Positions 38,002 through 48,036 of a DNA stretch of 63,630 nt are shown one piece after another. How positions within the stretch are numbered: position 1 is the stretch's first letter; the number at the start of each line of letters is the position of its first letter. Source of the DNA: a virus; IMG/VR virus record IMGVR_UViG_3300022074_000034, positions 1 through 63,630 of that record; one strand, written 5' to 3'. Made by a program: the position numbers and the translations under genes. The notes beneath the pieces were generated by a model, which did no database searches, was not told where the DNA came from, and worked only from the letters and a program-made list of their open reading frames with translations.

Positions 38002-39528
38002 TTATCCGATTCTGTACATAGTTACTGCACTAGCACCGGTTCTTCTTATTCTAAATCTTCCTACACCTATAGATACTGCATCATCTGCTGCATCCTGTGC
38101 GTGTATTACCATATTACCTACAAGTGTTACACCTGTTCCTCCTGTAAGCGTTACGTTATCTTGTCCGTCAGTTGTTAAATTAATAAAACTAAAGTCAAAG
38201 CTATCATTGTCTGCTGTTAAAGATAATCCTGATATTAAGTTAGATGCTGTATCAGTAGCTTTACTTCTATCAGCTGTAGGTGTACACTGCACAATACCTG
38301 TTAGTATGTTAGCAGCTGATACTGCTGTAGTACCGTCATCTGTAGTAGCTGGTGCACCTTGATATTGTATAAACGCTGCTGTACTAGATGCTCTTGCATA
38401 AATAGGTTTTGCTTTTACAAACAGATTACCTGTTTCTACTGACACATCCTGTAAACTATCTACAGTTACTGCTGTGGTTAGTGATCCTCCAGTTGTATAA
38501 GTTCTTAATAATACGTCTCCTGGATCTCCTGAGGCTGCATCACCTGCAGCAATTGTAGCATTTCCTCCTCTACCAGATCCTGTACCAGTTCCTGCAAATA
38601 ATCTTAAATCTCCACCAACTTGATCACCTCCTCCAGAAGTACCTGCATATATATTTAATATAGCACCGTTAGTTCCTGATCCTGATGTTGTAGTTTTAAT
38701 ATCATAATTTCCTTGGTATGCCCCAGAGTTACCTATAGTAATAGCTGTAGTAGTTGTACCTTGTATGTTTAACTGACCTGTAGCATCTCCTGTCGTTAAA
38801 CTAGATCCTGAGTCGTTAAGTATTACTTTACCATTAGTGTGTACATATAAACCTCTATCAGATCCATCATCACTAATATAGTTAGTATTCAAGTCAATGT
38901 TATAACTACCTGTATCTAGGTTAGCTGATAAGCTTGATAAGTTAGCGTCAAGAGTAATTGTACCTGGGCCATTAACAATAGTTAGATTACCTGATCCTGC
39001 TGCAAGTGTTGCTACTGATGGATAACCATTAGTTGCATTACCTATAAGCAATTGCCCATTTGTAGACATTGCCGATGTAGCTGAAATAGCATCATCTGCG
39101 CTAGCATATAATATTGCCCCTTTAACTATAGTAGATAATCCTGTGCCTCCATTTGTAACCGCACATGTACCAGTAACTGTACCTGAAAAATCTACACCAG
39201 TCAAAAAGCCTGATGTTGCATTGTTACACAAACTAAGGTCTATACCTGCTTCTAATACCGTTAATACTATGTTACTTGAAGTAGTTGCTACTGTTAACAA
39301 ACCTGTATCTCCAGAAGCAATACCCTTAAATACTATCTGGTTTTTATTTGTTAATGTTGCACTAGTATATAATGTTTCTGAACTTGTACCTGCTGTAGAT
39401 ACTGCTGGAAACAACGTTTGTAGTTGTAACTTTTTAGCAGCTTTTGTACTAGAGTTGGCTACTAATAAAAATTCATTAGCATCTACGCTAGTTTTTGCAA
39501 GGGTACTTAGTGATGTTATTTCTGCCAT
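38002..39528 (-). CDS. Fibre-like structural protein with GGTGL hinge, 508 aa
   Basis: The N-terminus (MAEITSLSTLAKTSVDANEF) has the pattern of phage baseplate or fibre attachment domains. The centre contains CAVTNGGTGLSTIVKGAILYA (about 125-140), a hinge module shared with the 418-aa protein. Gly/Ser/Thr/Asp-rich beta repeats fill about 200-370 (GNSGAYQGNYD, GGDLRLFAGTGTGSGRGG) and suggest a beta-helix-like shaft. The C-terminal 120 residues form a probable tip. No signal peptide is present. Confidence 0.75.
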   Translation of the reverse strand: MAEITSLSTLAKTSVDANEFLLVANSSTKAAKKLQLQTLFPAVSTAGTSSETLYTSATLTNKNQIVFKGIASGDTGLLTVATTSSNIVLTVLEAGIDLSLCNNATSGFLTGVDFSGTVTGTCAVTNGGTGLSTIVKGAILYASADDAISATSAMSTNGQLLIGNATNGYPSVATLAAGSGNLTIVNGPGTITLDANLSSLSANLDTGSYNIDLNTNYISDDGSDRGLYVHTNGKVILNDSGSSLTTGDATGQLNIQGTTTTAITIGNSGAYQGNYDIKTTTSGSGTNGAILNIYAGTSGGGDQVGGDLRLFAGTGTGSGRGGNATIAAGDAASGDPGDVLLRTYTTGGSLTTAVTVDSLQDVSVETGNLFVKAKPIYARASSTAAFIQYQGAPATTDDGTTAVSAANILTGIVQCTPTADRSKATDTASNLISGLSLTADNDSFDFSFINLTTDGQDNVTLTGGTGVTLVGNMVIHAQDAADDAVSIGVGRFRIRRTGASAVTMYRIG

Positions 39529-39553
39529 TTTATTTTATTTTATTATTGTTATG

Positions 39554-42500
39554 TTAGCTTAAACCTGCAAAATCGTCTTCACCTGCAATTTCATCGCTAT
39601 CGTCTGTTGATCCTAAAGGACCAGTTAAATCTGATTGGTCTGCTACATCATCAAACGTAGCTCCGTTTACTGTCACACTAGTTCCTCCAACATTAAATCC
39701 ACCTATAACACTAGAGTTGCTTGATGTTCTCTGTCTATAAGCTGGTATGCCGCAGTCTTTACAATACTCTTTTGCAAAACTAAGAAAATTTTGTAAATAA
39801 TCTTCCGTCTCATCTAGTATCTGATAAGTTATACACTTTTTCCAACCGCTTTCAGGATCGTTAGCAAATGGATCTACATCCAAACCTGTATTAGATATTG
39901 CTACATAATAAGGAGCTGGTAAATTATTTGGGTTTGGCGTATAAGGTCTTCTTACATATGACCCTATAGTAAATGTACTTGCAGTTGAAGGACTCCAGAA
40001 CTGACTTCCTCCACTAATCCAGTTATCTTTACAAGATGTTTGTGCAAATTCTAAACTAGGAGTTGAAGGATCTGCACAGTTGTATATACAAGGCAATCCT
40101 TGTCTAGACATTAGGTCTTGTATAATAATCATTTTCCATGTCTCCATGTTAGAACAATCACTGCCTAGACCAGTTATATGTTTAGTATAAAATCTATTAC
40201 CAGATCGTGCAATGCATTCAGCATTATAATCTAATAATTTCTTAATACCTTTTGGAACGCATCCTGGCATAGTTGTGGTTACTCCATCGCAATCCTCTAT
40301 ACATCCGTTATACTCATATTCACAAGGGCATGTACCATCTTGATAATTAGCGTTTGGATTATAGTTCAAAGCATTTGGGTCCATGCAACCGCAGCTTGGA
40401 TTATCTGGACAGCAGCTAGGATCATAAGTAAGTCCTCCTACTATATCTGAACATAAGCATCCATCTGGGGGTGGATCATTTACAAACTCACAACATCCGT
40501 CATCTACATTTGCATTTGGAACAGAAACTCCTGCACAATTTACAAGATAGTTTGTAGCAGTTGGATCTAAACAGCCGTGAATATTAGTAGGACCACCTCC
40601 ACCATCATCACAATTTTCTAACGCTACAGTACCTGTACCAGATAATTGTGCGCATTGTCCTAGAATACTATTTGCTTGTGTAGTAGGAAGATCTATCTCT
40701 CCATTAGCATTTAGAAATGCACTGTCATAGAATGAAACAGATATAATATATGCACCACTAGGCACATTAGGTAAAACTATTTGAGTGTTTGCTGTAAGTG
40801 TGTCATATGGGGGGTTACCTCCGTAGGATGGTATAGAACCAACGTTAAGCTGTCCTGTAAACCAACTACCATACATAAATTGACCAACATTATGTTGTAC
40901 TAGCCATATGTATGCTATCCCATTTGGATTTGTAATATTTGACAATAAGGATGTTGCATCAGGAAGGTTAAAAGTTAAAGTGCCTGTAGAGTCATCTTCA
41001 CATAACTCTGTATCACTATTATATGTTGAAGTAGATCCTGAACTACTAAATGTTATATTGCCCGTACTTTGATACTCTTCTAGCAAACAGCAATCAGATT
41101 CATTTGCTGCTGCAAGTAAACACTCAGCCTCTGTTGCATAGCCATTAGGTTCATTTAGATCAAAATCACAAACGTTGCATATTTTAACAACCCAAGAACC
41201 TGCATTTCCATACTCACAAGAGCCATCGTCAATTGTAGCTAATGGGTTATAGTTGTTAGCAGTTACATCAGTACACCCTAATATATCATCTGGCTCTGGA
41301 TATTCACAAGTCCCATCGTCTATTGTTGCAGCCGGGTTATAATTATCAGCTTGTGGATCTGTACATCCTGGAGTTTCAGGCTCTTCTGTAAGACAGCAAG
41401 TATCCATTGAAGCTTGTTGGGCTGGAGTAAAAGGAATAAATTCAGTAACATTCTCACTGTAAACATTTAATTCTCCATAGTTGTATGAAACTTGAACTCC
41501 TTGAGGAACCCCATGAGCAGTTATTGCATCACAAATCCAGTTAGTAGAAATGGTGATATTAGGGTTTATAAAAAAATCTCTAAGACTATCATTTCCTGAA
41601 CTAAACAGAGTACCATCTCCCATTACAACAGCATGTTCTATTATAAGAGCATGTGGATAGCCTTGTCCGTATCCTGGAATAACGCCTCCCATTGAGCCGC
41701 CTGCTGTATTAAAATCTCCCTGAGCGCCAGAAGGAAGCCCCATACTTCCATTTGTATATACTCCATCATTCTCATTAGGATTAAATATACCATAGCATAG
41801 CATATTAAACCAAACGTATTTTGCAGCTACGTGTCTACCGATTACATCAAGACTAGTAGGTGAAGTTGACGACCCTCCATTAACAAACTGTGCATTATAA
41901 TATCCCCCATCGACAGTAAATCCATTAACTCCAGCGTCAAATACACCAGGGTTCATGGTAAAGAAATTTGTAAATTTTATATCTACAATTCCGTATTGTG
42001 GATTACAACTTGCTTCAAGTCCAAATCTAATACCTGGCTCACAATCTTCTGTCTCTCCTTCAACAAAACATGATCCATCGTCAATCTCAGCATCAGAATT
42101 GTAGTTTGGAGCATTTTCTTCTGTACAACCTGCTTGTTTTAAGTTTATGTAGGAACTAATTGTATAACACTGTTCTACCTCATCATCTCCATCTTGTGTT
42201 CCATCATTATCATAAACAGCTACAACATAATAATCACCTGCTGCAAGACTTGTAAATGTATAAGCTCCCCCAGTAGTTGCTACTGTAGTAACTAAGGTAG
42301 AGTTATTAGCAATGAAGGTGAGCCCGCTTTGCCCTCCATCTATATAGGTTTGTACAGTTGCAGGACTTATAAATATATGTGTTTTATATAACCTATAGTC
42401 AATTGGGCTAGCTTGATTACTAGTAGTAAACGCTGATGCAGGACTAAAATCTAAATTATTTGGAGCAGGTAAAACATTATACGATCCAGCAAAATCAAAT

Positions 42501-43924
42501 CCTGCAAAAGTAATTGCACCATCACTAAGAGATGTACCTGCAGGGTCTGATGTTGCAGCTGTATTTGAAGATCCTCCAGGCAATTCTACAAAAGCTGGTC
42601 CTAGTGTTTGTAAAAATCTACCAGCACCTGACTCTAAAAGACCTGTTGTAGCGTTACAAAATACACAAGCGTCCCCATAATCAATGCTAACACTATTATC
42701 GTAGTTAAGTGCACTTACGTTAGTCTTACAACCATAACTTCCATCTACATCAGATATATCTTCTCTAATTGTAAAAGACGATTCAGCTGTACAAGCTGTT
42801 CCTGATGTAGAATCTGTTACTGAAATGGAATATGTTCCTGGAAATAAACTACTAATAGTAAATGTATCTGTAGATATACCGGTAACAGTATTTGTAGTAT
42901 ATGTTAATGTAGCATTATCTAAGCTTATAGCTTGTATAGTAGCTGAATAGTTTGTAGTACCATTTGTAACTGTAACATCAATAGTACCATTAGCTGTATC
43001 TGTATCTGCTGGAGTTTGTGCTCCTATAGATACTGCATATCCATCACAACCAGCAGTATATTCACAACATCCTCCATTTACATTAACATAGGCATTAAGT
43101 CTATGCGATGTAAGAGCAATACCATCACAGTCATTTGCATGAGTAACCCCAGAATCTGTACAAGGAAGCTGTTCATTAACACATCCTGTTAAATAGTAGT
43201 TTGAAGCTGTAGGATCTAAACACACAGAGTTCATGATAAGATCTCTAGGCTGCATTGCTACAGACACGATACCACCTCTTACTTTTGGCTGGCTTGTGCC
43301 TGTTATCTCTGGAGTACAAGTAAATAATAATGAACTATTGTCATCAAAGCCTCCCCTAACTTTACCTAAGTTTCCTGATTCAGATCCTCTGTTTGTATAT
43401 TTAATACTATTTAAAAACTGATTCTGTAAATCACTAGAAGCTATATAAGCTGTATTCCCTGAAGATAAATAGTAAAAATCTGTTCTTGAGCTTGTATCTA
43501 AATGTGGGTTTCTAGATTCTGGAAATATTACAAGTTGTTTATGAACGCCCTTGTCATAATACAGAGCGTCAGAAATATCATATCCAGTATCACTACCAGA
43601 TGCAACATCAAATGAAAAAGATCTTTGTAAGCTTCCAAAAGGAACTGATAAAGCTTCTGCAGATGATGGCTCTACTATAGATATTTGTGTAGTAGCCTTA
43701 TTATTAAAAAGAGCTGTTACGTCTCCTGAACCAGTATAAGTTTGTACTATCTCGTTAGTACCATCTCTTAAAACCTGTCTAGTCTCTGAACTAACTCTAA
43801 TACTACCTGAAGGCGTTAAAGATATAACAGGGTTTTCTCCAGAAGAATTAACTATAAGATAGTTTACTCCTGCCGCATCTTGAAAGTATTTAAAAGATAA
43901 AAAAGTCTGTAGTACCTTTGCCAT
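39554..43924 (-). CDS. Large Cys-rich repeat tail or surface protein, 1456 aa
   Basis: The N-terminal 220 residues are beta-rich and non-cysteine. From there to about residue 1270 are Cys-rich modules of the GCTDxxAxNYNPxAT/DDGSC type (at least five, for example at about 900-950) mixed with Ig-like stretches; the last 150 residues end in a Gly/Asp-rich tail. There is no signal peptide or T9SS domain, unlike the 660-aa protein that shares its repeats. It is the largest gene of the tail/fibre region and is likely displayed on the virion. The repeats are common in surface proteins of marine Bacteroidota and may bind polysaccharide or Ca2+. Receptor binding is inferred. Confidence 0.78.
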   Translation of the reverse strand: MAKVLQTFLSFKYFQDAAGVNYLIVNSSGENPVISLTPSGSIRVSSETRQVLRDGTNEIVQTYTGSGDVTALFNNKATTQISIVEPSSAEALSVPFGSLQRSFSFDVASGSDTGYDISDALYYDKGVHKQLVIFPESRNPHLDTSSRTDFYYLSSGNTAYIASSDLQNQFLNSIKYTNRGSESGNLGKVRGGFDDNSSLLFTCTPEITGTSQPKVRGGIVSVAMQPRDLIMNSVCLDPTASNYYLTGCVNEQLPCTDSGVTHANDCDGIALTSHRLNAYVNVNGGCCEYTAGCDGYAVSIGAQTPADTDTANGTIDVTVTNGTTNYSATIQAISLDNATLTYTTNTVTGISTDTFTISSLFPGTYSISVTDSTSGTACTAESSFTIREDISDVDGSYGCKTNVSALNYDNSVSIDYGDACVFCNATTGLLESGAGRFLQTLGPAFVELPGGSSNTAATSDPAGTSLSDGAITFAGFDFAGSYNVLPAPNNLDFSPASAFTTSNQASPIDYRLYKTHIFISPATVQTYIDGGQSGLTFIANNSTLVTTVATTGGAYTFTSLAAGDYYVVAVYDNDGTQDGDDEVEQCYTISSYINLKQAGCTEENAPNYNSDAEIDDGSCFVEGETEDCEPGIRFGLEASCNPQYGIVDIKFTNFFTMNPGVFDAGVNGFTVDGGYYNAQFVNGGSSTSPTSLDVIGRHVAAKYVWFNMLCYGIFNPNENDGVYTNGSMGLPSGAQGDFNTAGGSMGGVIPGYGQGYPHALIIEHAVVMGDGTLFSSGNDSLRDFFINPNITISTNWICDAITAHGVPQGVQVSYNYGELNVYSENVTEFIPFTPAQQASMDTCCLTEEPETPGCTDPQADNYNPAATIDDGTCEYPEPDDILGCTDVTANNYNPLATIDDGSCEYGNAGSWVVKICNVCDFDLNEPNGYATEAECLLAAANESDCCLLEEYQSTGNITFSSSGSTSTYNSDTELCEDDSTGTLTFNLPDATSLLSNITNPNGIAYIWLVQHNVGQFMYGSWFTGQLNVGSIPSYGGNPPYDTLTANTQIVLPNVPSGAYIISVSFYDSAFLNANGEIDLPTTQANSILGQCAQLSGTGTVALENCDDGGGGPTNIHGCLDPTATNYLVNCAGVSVPNANVDDGCCEFVNDPPPDGCLCSDIVGGLTYDPSCCPDNPSCGCMDPNALNYNPNANYQDGTCPCEYEYNGCIEDCDGVTTTMPGCVPKGIKKLLDYNAECIARSGNRFYTKHITGLGSDCSNMETWKMIIIQDLMSRQGLPCIYNCADPSTPSLEFAQTSCKDNWISGGSQFWSPSTASTFTIGSYVRRPYTPNPNNLPAPYYVAISNTGLDVDPFANDPESGWKKCITYQILDETEDYLQNFLSFAKEYCKDCGIPAYRQRTSSNSSVIGGFNVGGTSVTVNGATFDDVADQSDLTGPLGSTDDSDEIAGEDDFAGLS

Positions 43925-43926
43925 AA

Positions 43927-44427
43927 TTAACAGTTACATCCACAATGCCCAGCACACATGTCTTGGGCTGTTAGATATTTTCTTTTTGCATTGTCGATAA
44001 CAGCTTGTATTTGATCTATAGTACCTTCTGTATCTACAGTAGCGAGTTCTGACTCTGCTACTTTTAGTAATAAAAATATTTTTTGTGCTTCAACAAAATG
44101 CGGAGAGCATTTGTTGCAGTCACAGTCGCAGTCTAATAGTTCTTCTATTTTGTGAGCAATACAGCATAAAACATCGCAAGCCATTAGCACTGCTGTTTTT
44201 GCATATATTTCTCCATCAACAAGATGATCAATAACAAATACGCCATTGCCTCCACCAGCTTCTTCTATTGTTACAATTCTTATATTGTCTAGTCCTCCTG
44301 GAAATGTATAGTTAACAGATCCGTTAGGACCAGTCACCACTACTTCATGAGAAGCTGCAGATTGTGGATTTGTAACAGTGATTATAACTTTGTTACAATC
44401 TGCTGTTTGAGATGTATTTATTGCCAT
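43927..44427 (-). CDS. Cys-rich small structural protein, 166 aa
   Basis: A beta-rich N-terminal half (about 5-85, VTGPNGSVNYTFPGG) is followed by a Cys-rich helical half with CDVLCCIAHK, CDCDCNKC and a CAGHCGCNC terminus. Eleven or more cysteines suggest metal clusters or disulphides. It lies after a strong terminator and before the 1456-aa protein. No signal peptide. Family not recognised; possibly an adaptor between head/neck and the repeat protein. Confidence 0.7.
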   Translation of the reverse strand: MAINTSQTADCNKVIITVTNPQSAASHEVVVTGPNGSVNYTFPGGLDNIRIVTIEEAGGGNGVFVIDHLVDGEIYAKTAVLMACDVLCCIAHKIEELLDCDCDCNKCSPHFVEAQKIFLLLKVAESELATVDTEGTIDQIQAVIDNAKRKYLTAQDMCAGHCGCNC

Positions 44428-44444
44428 ATTGTTTTAAATTTTTG

Positions 44445-44483
44445 TAAAAAAGACCTACAGGGGAAACTAGTCCCCTGTGAGTC
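44445..44483 (-). terminator. Intrinsic terminator after 132-aa gene
   Basis: Stem ACAGGGGA (44457-44464)/TCCCCTGT (44471-44478), 6-nt loop, with an outer GAC/GTC pair. On the minus strand a run of T follows (44446-44452). Separates the 132-aa gene from the 166-aa and 1456-aa genes. Confidence 0.82.
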
Positions 44484-44500
44484 TTATGTTAAATTACTAA

Positions 44501-44899
44501 TTAAGCTCCTTGCTCAGTAGCTAAATAGTATTCTGTAATGATTTCAATAACGCCTGCATTAATAGCTTGATCTGCTATAACAACAGTTATATCACCAGCT
44601 GAAGTAGTTTTATCAGCTACCTCATTAATAGTTACTTTCTCATCTGCTAAAGACGCATGCCCTACACAGTTTTGAGTACCTACTAAGGTAATACCTCCAC
44701 AAGTTATTGTAAAAGTTGGAGTACCACCCACTGCAACCATTGCTACAGACGTATATGTAGTACATCGCATAACAATTGCATTATCTGGTATCTTAGTACC
44801 AGCGTTTGAAGGGACGTGAGATGCCGCTGTACCTAAATCTGCTCCATTAGTAACATCATATGTACATTTGTGCGTAAATAATTTTGGATTACTTGCCAT
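44501..44899 (-). CDS. Small structural/decoration protein, 132 aa
   Basis: A beta-rich Thr/Ala/Val-rich protein beginning MASNPKLFTHKCTYDVTNGA and ending ITEYYLATEQGA, without signal peptide or transmembrane segments. It follows the 315-aa structural gene and ends just before a strong intrinsic terminator (44445-44483), so it is the last gene of its segment. Such proteins commonly decorate the capsid or line the tail. Family not recognised. Confidence 0.7.
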   Translation of the reverse strand: MASNPKLFTHKCTYDVTNGADLGTAASHVPSNAGTKIPDNAIVMRCTTYTSVAMVAVGGTPTFTITCGGITLVGTQNCVGHASLADEKVTINEVADKTTSAGDITVVIADQAINAGVIEIITEYYLATEQGA

Positions 44900-44928
44900 T
44901 TTTTTAATTCTTAAAAGTTAATAATTTA

Positions 44929-45876
44929 TTATAAAGTTACAGTTGGAAATATCCCAGCAAAATAACCATTAAGCATATTCTCAAAAGTTATTCCACCTGA
45001 TTGTCCATTCTTAATGGCAAATGTAATATCTATTAAGTTATCTACTCCATGTACTTGTGAGTGTGAACTTCCATCTTTAGTTGCTACAATTGAATACATA
45101 TCGTATCCTGTAGGTGTAGAAATATCAGCATAAGAATCTGGTGCAATTGGCTGGTGAATTCTGTTGTAGAATCCAAATCCAACTCCTTGTAAACTTTCTT
45201 CTATAGATTTTACTTCATACGCCATTCCTACTCCTGGAGAATAACTTCCAACTACTGCTGCTGAAATAGTTCTTGCTGCATCTGTAGGGTTAACATCTTC
45301 AAAAACAACTTTAAAGTCTGTAGGTAATCCTAAAACGATATTACCAGCATTATCTGTTGCTCCTGTAGCAAAACCAGAAAAATCTAATGTAGCATCACTA
45401 TCACCAGTATTATCGCAATTAGCGAATGTTGGTTGATCTGCTGCAATTAAAGCTTTTAAAGCATCTGCAATAGTAGTTGCTGTTGCGCCTATAGCGTAAG
45501 CTGTAGTATAAGATTTAAAAGCAAAAGGCTCTTCACCATTTGTAATATTTAAAAGTTTAATACTAGCTTCACCCGATGCAGTAGCAGTAAGTGCTGAAAT
45601 AGTATAAGTTTCATCTCTAACAGACGCTGCTGCATAAGACTTACCAGACCAGTTAATAACATCTTTACCATAAACCCATGGGCTTACAACATTAGCTTTA
45701 CCTGAAGCTGTTCCTTGTACAAATCTAATCTGATCAGAGTCAACAAGAGTATCTCCTAATACCAACTCAGTTGGTCCAGCCGAACTTACTTTTTGAATCA
45801 TAATAGCTCCGTTACCTACTTCGCCGTTTGAAAGGCTAACGTCTGCTCCGGTTCCAATCAATATGTGTCTTGACAT
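44929..45876 (-). CDS. Structural protein (decoration/tail candidate), 315 aa
   Basis: A beta-rich, Gly/Ala/Thr/Ser-rich protein (MSRHILIGTGADVSLSNGEV), with low charge and no cysteine clusters, as for a capsid-decoration or tail-tube-like subunit. It follows the 387-aa connector gene, with a GCGGC/GCCGC hairpin in the 37-bp gap just before its start. It precedes a small decoration-like protein. The function is inferred from composition and position in the virion module. Confidence 0.7.
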   Translation of the reverse strand: MSRHILIGTGADVSLSNGEVGNGAIMIQKVSSAGPTELVLGDTLVDSDQIRFVQGTASGKANVVSPWVYGKDVINWSGKSYAAASVRDETYTISALTATASGEASIKLLNITNGEEPFAFKSYTTAYAIGATATTIADALKALIAADQPTFANCDNTGDSDATLDFSGFATGATDNAGNIVLGLPTDFKVVFEDVNPTDAARTISAAVVGSYSPGVGMAYEVKSIEESLQGVGFGFYNRIHQPIAPDSYADISTPTGYDMYSIVATKDGSSHSQVHGVDNLIDITFAIKNGQSGGITFENMLNGYFAGIFPTVTL

Positions 45877-45891
45877 TTTTCTAAAATTTAT

Positions 45892-45904
45892 GCGGCTATG
45901 CCGC
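45892..45904 (-). promoter_or_regulatory. Short hairpin before 315-aa structural gene
   Basis: GCGGC/GCCGC stem with TAT loop in the 37-bp gap, with AAATTTTAG after it on the minus strand. Could be a weak terminator or a 5' stabiliser for the downstream message. Confidence 0.45.
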
Positions 45905-45913
45905 TATTAATAA

Positions 45914-47077
45914 TTATTCATTCTTTGTAACTTCCCCAAGCGCTGTTTTGTATCGCGGATCAGAGATAGCTTCTAATATACTACTAACTGTCATGCTCAC
46001 AATCTCTTGATGAGTGTGCTCAGGAAGTTCGCAGTTTACCCCCAAAGGTAAGGATATTTCTTGTGGCTTTCTGATGTACGTTATTTTTAACGTATCTATT
46101 ATAAATATATCACTAGTGTATATATCTATTGACCTACCTCTAAACGTTGTTAGTGGAGAGGTATGTTTAGTTGTATTAAACGGGTCACTCAGAAGCGCAA
46201 ATATGTCGTCTTGTTGAGAGAATCTGTTTCCCTCTTGTATTCTCGCAGAATATGATATTGGTTCTCTTCTTTCAGAATATGTTGTATCCATAACTTGCCC
46301 TGCTTGTTGTGCTGGTTGTGTAGCTCCTGTTGCAGGATTACCTACAGCATGACTAACATTACCTGCAGATGCATCATAGTTAAACCAGTCATGCTGGTCT
46401 GTATCTACTATAACTATAAACTGTCCTGGATAGTTTAGTGTTTCATACTCTTCCCAATATATATCAAACCCAGCTCCTGGATTATCTAATATATCTTGTT
46501 TTGTTGCTTCTATATTTGCAGGATAACTCTCAGGTGTCCAACCTCCAGCTAGAAAAGATGCCGATGGATTCCATATTACAGCAGATGTAGCATCAGTTCC
46601 TGTAATATCTGCTACCATTTCTATACCTTGTATAAATGCTGTAGAATCTCCAAGCTGGTTATTCAGTACAAAATTATTTAAGTCTAATGTAAAGAACGAT
46701 ATTGCTGGAGGATTAACTAAGTTATAGCCTATAGGTTTACAATTGTTAATCCAAAGCTTTGACATTTGATTTACCAAATACATATAATCATTTGGTAATT
46801 GAAATGTATCTACAAATATGTTTGTTTTTAGTTGCTCCTTAAATGATACAGGAGCTTCATACTCGCGTACAAGCGTACGTAAGTCGTCTATTCTTTTTTG
46901 TGATTCTTCAAATCCTTTTCTGTATAGGTTATTTCTACCGTACTTGGTGTTGATAAACCTAAACATGTTTTTGTTTAATTCAATATCTATCTCTTCAGAT
47001 AGCAAACTGTCAGCTTGGAGTGAATTAATCTTATCCACTCCTTGCTGTACAGCTATATGCATTTCAGTTACATTCAT
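45914..47077 (-). CDS. Probable ring/connector structural protein, 387 aa
   Basis: The N-terminal MNVTEMHIAVQQGVDKINSL with a helical region (to about 60) containing ELNKNMFRFINTKYGRNNLY recalls proteins that follow the capsid gene in crAss-like phages and form neck or ring complexes. The middle is beta-rich (VIVDTDQHDWFNYD), and the end is helical with an EIVSMTVSSILEAISDPRY segment. It is coupled by TAATG to the 269-aa gene. Assignment to a particular ring protein is not possible from sequence alone. Confidence 0.68.
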   Translation of the reverse strand: MNVTEMHIAVQQGVDKINSLQADSLLSEEIDIELNKNMFRFINTKYGRNNLYRKGFEESQKRIDDLRTLVREYEAPVSFKEQLKTNIFVDTFQLPNDYMYLVNQMSKLWINNCKPIGYNLVNPPAISFFTLDLNNFVLNNQLGDSTAFIQGIEMVADITGTDATSAVIWNPSASFLAGGWTPESYPANIEATKQDILDNPGAGFDIYWEEYETLNYPGQFIVIVDTDQHDWFNYDASAGNVSHAVGNPATGATQPAQQAGQVMDTTYSERREPISYSARIQEGNRFSQQDDIFALLSDPFNTTKHTSPLTTFRGRSIDIYTSDIFIIDTLKITYIRKPQEISLPLGVNCELPEHTHQEIVSMTVSSILEAISDPRYKTALGEVTKNE

Positions 47078-47886
47078 TAAGATGCTAGTGTTTTAAGTTT
47101 TGCTCTTAAAGTAGTTAATTTGCCTGAGTTCTTTTTGTCATTCAGGTGTATAACAGTGTCATCCATTGTTTCTCCTAATACCTCATCGATAAAGATAACT
47201 TGGTTACCTATCTTTCTTAGTACTCCTGCAGATACCATTGTTTCGATTTCTGCTTTTAGTTCTAAGTGTTTATCTTGAGATACTTTGATAAACTTCTTAG
47301 GCTCTTTCTCCTTAATATCATAGAGTAAGTTTTCTACTTGTTCTCTAGTCAATGTATCAGGATTAATATTACCTAATAGTCTGAACACTCTTCTCATTTG
47401 TTTCTCATCCGTGCTTACTTTAATAAATGCTTTATCAGCATCTTTCTTCACTTGAATATCATTATTACGTTTTATATCCTTCTTAGCTAAATCTTGAATA
47501 AAAAATCTTTTCTCTGAACTTGAGTTCATTTCTTCTTCTGTCAATGCTACGTGTGGATGTTTCAATGCAAAATTATATTTGATGAAATCATTAATATTAA
47601 TAGGATAATCGTTTTCAGCTTTACCTACTTCTAGTTCTACACCTTCAAAACCTACTGGGATAGTAAACTCAGCCCAAAATTTCTTAGTGTGCTTAGGCCA
47701 CTCCATGTGAGCGGGATCTACATCTAACATGCCTTCTAAATACTTCTTTTCATCCTGGGGATCAAAAGGTTTTAGTGGTTGTCGGTTTACATATACGCTA
47801 CTTAGTTTTCTAATAGCGCTAGCGTTAATTTCCTTGGGTAAGTGATTATTAATCTGCTTAGCCCGTAAGTACACTTTCTTACTCAT
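47077..47886 (-). CDS. Capsid-module protein downstream of MCP, 269 aa
   Basis: Unrecognised family. It is charged (Lys/Glu-rich), helical in its centre, with EEEMNSSSEKRFFIQDLAKK and a C-terminal beta segment (VLRKIGNQVIFIDEVLGE). No signal peptide or membrane segment. It is the first gene after the MCP terminator and is coupled by TAATG to the connector gene. It may be a head-completion or auxiliary capsid protein. Confidence 0.65.
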   Translation of the reverse strand: MSKKVYLRAKQINNHLPKEINASAIRKLSSVYVNRQPLKPFDPQDEKKYLEGMLDVDPAHMEWPKHTKKFWAEFTIPVGFEGVELEVGKAENDYPININDFIKYNFALKHPHVALTEEEMNSSSEKRFFIQDLAKKDIKRNNDIQVKKDADKAFIKVSTDEKQMRRVFRLLGNINPDTLTREQVENLLYDIKEKEPKKFIKVSQDKHLELKAEIETMVSAGVLRKIGNQVIFIDEVLGETMDDTVIHLNDKKNSGKLTTLRAKLKTLAS

Positions 47887-47944
47887 AATATAGTTCTTTT
47901 AAAGTTTTAATTAGTGGATGCAAAGAATAACTCCCCAATATCTT

Positions 47945-47980
47945 AAATAGAAGAAGCGGGGGCACTAAGCCCCCACGACT
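47945..47980 (-). terminator. Hairpin after MCP gene, terminator-like
   Basis: Stem GGGGGC (47958-47963)/GCCCCC (47969-47974) with 5-nt loop; on the minus strand followed by GCTTCTTCTATTT. The T-rich tail is weak, so it may act as a 3' stabiliser or partial terminator for the scaffold-MCP transcript. Confidence 0.65.
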
Positions 47981-48036
47981 TCAACCAAAAACCAATATAT
48001 AGACTTGCGAATGCACGCCTCTTTTAACTCCCTAAA

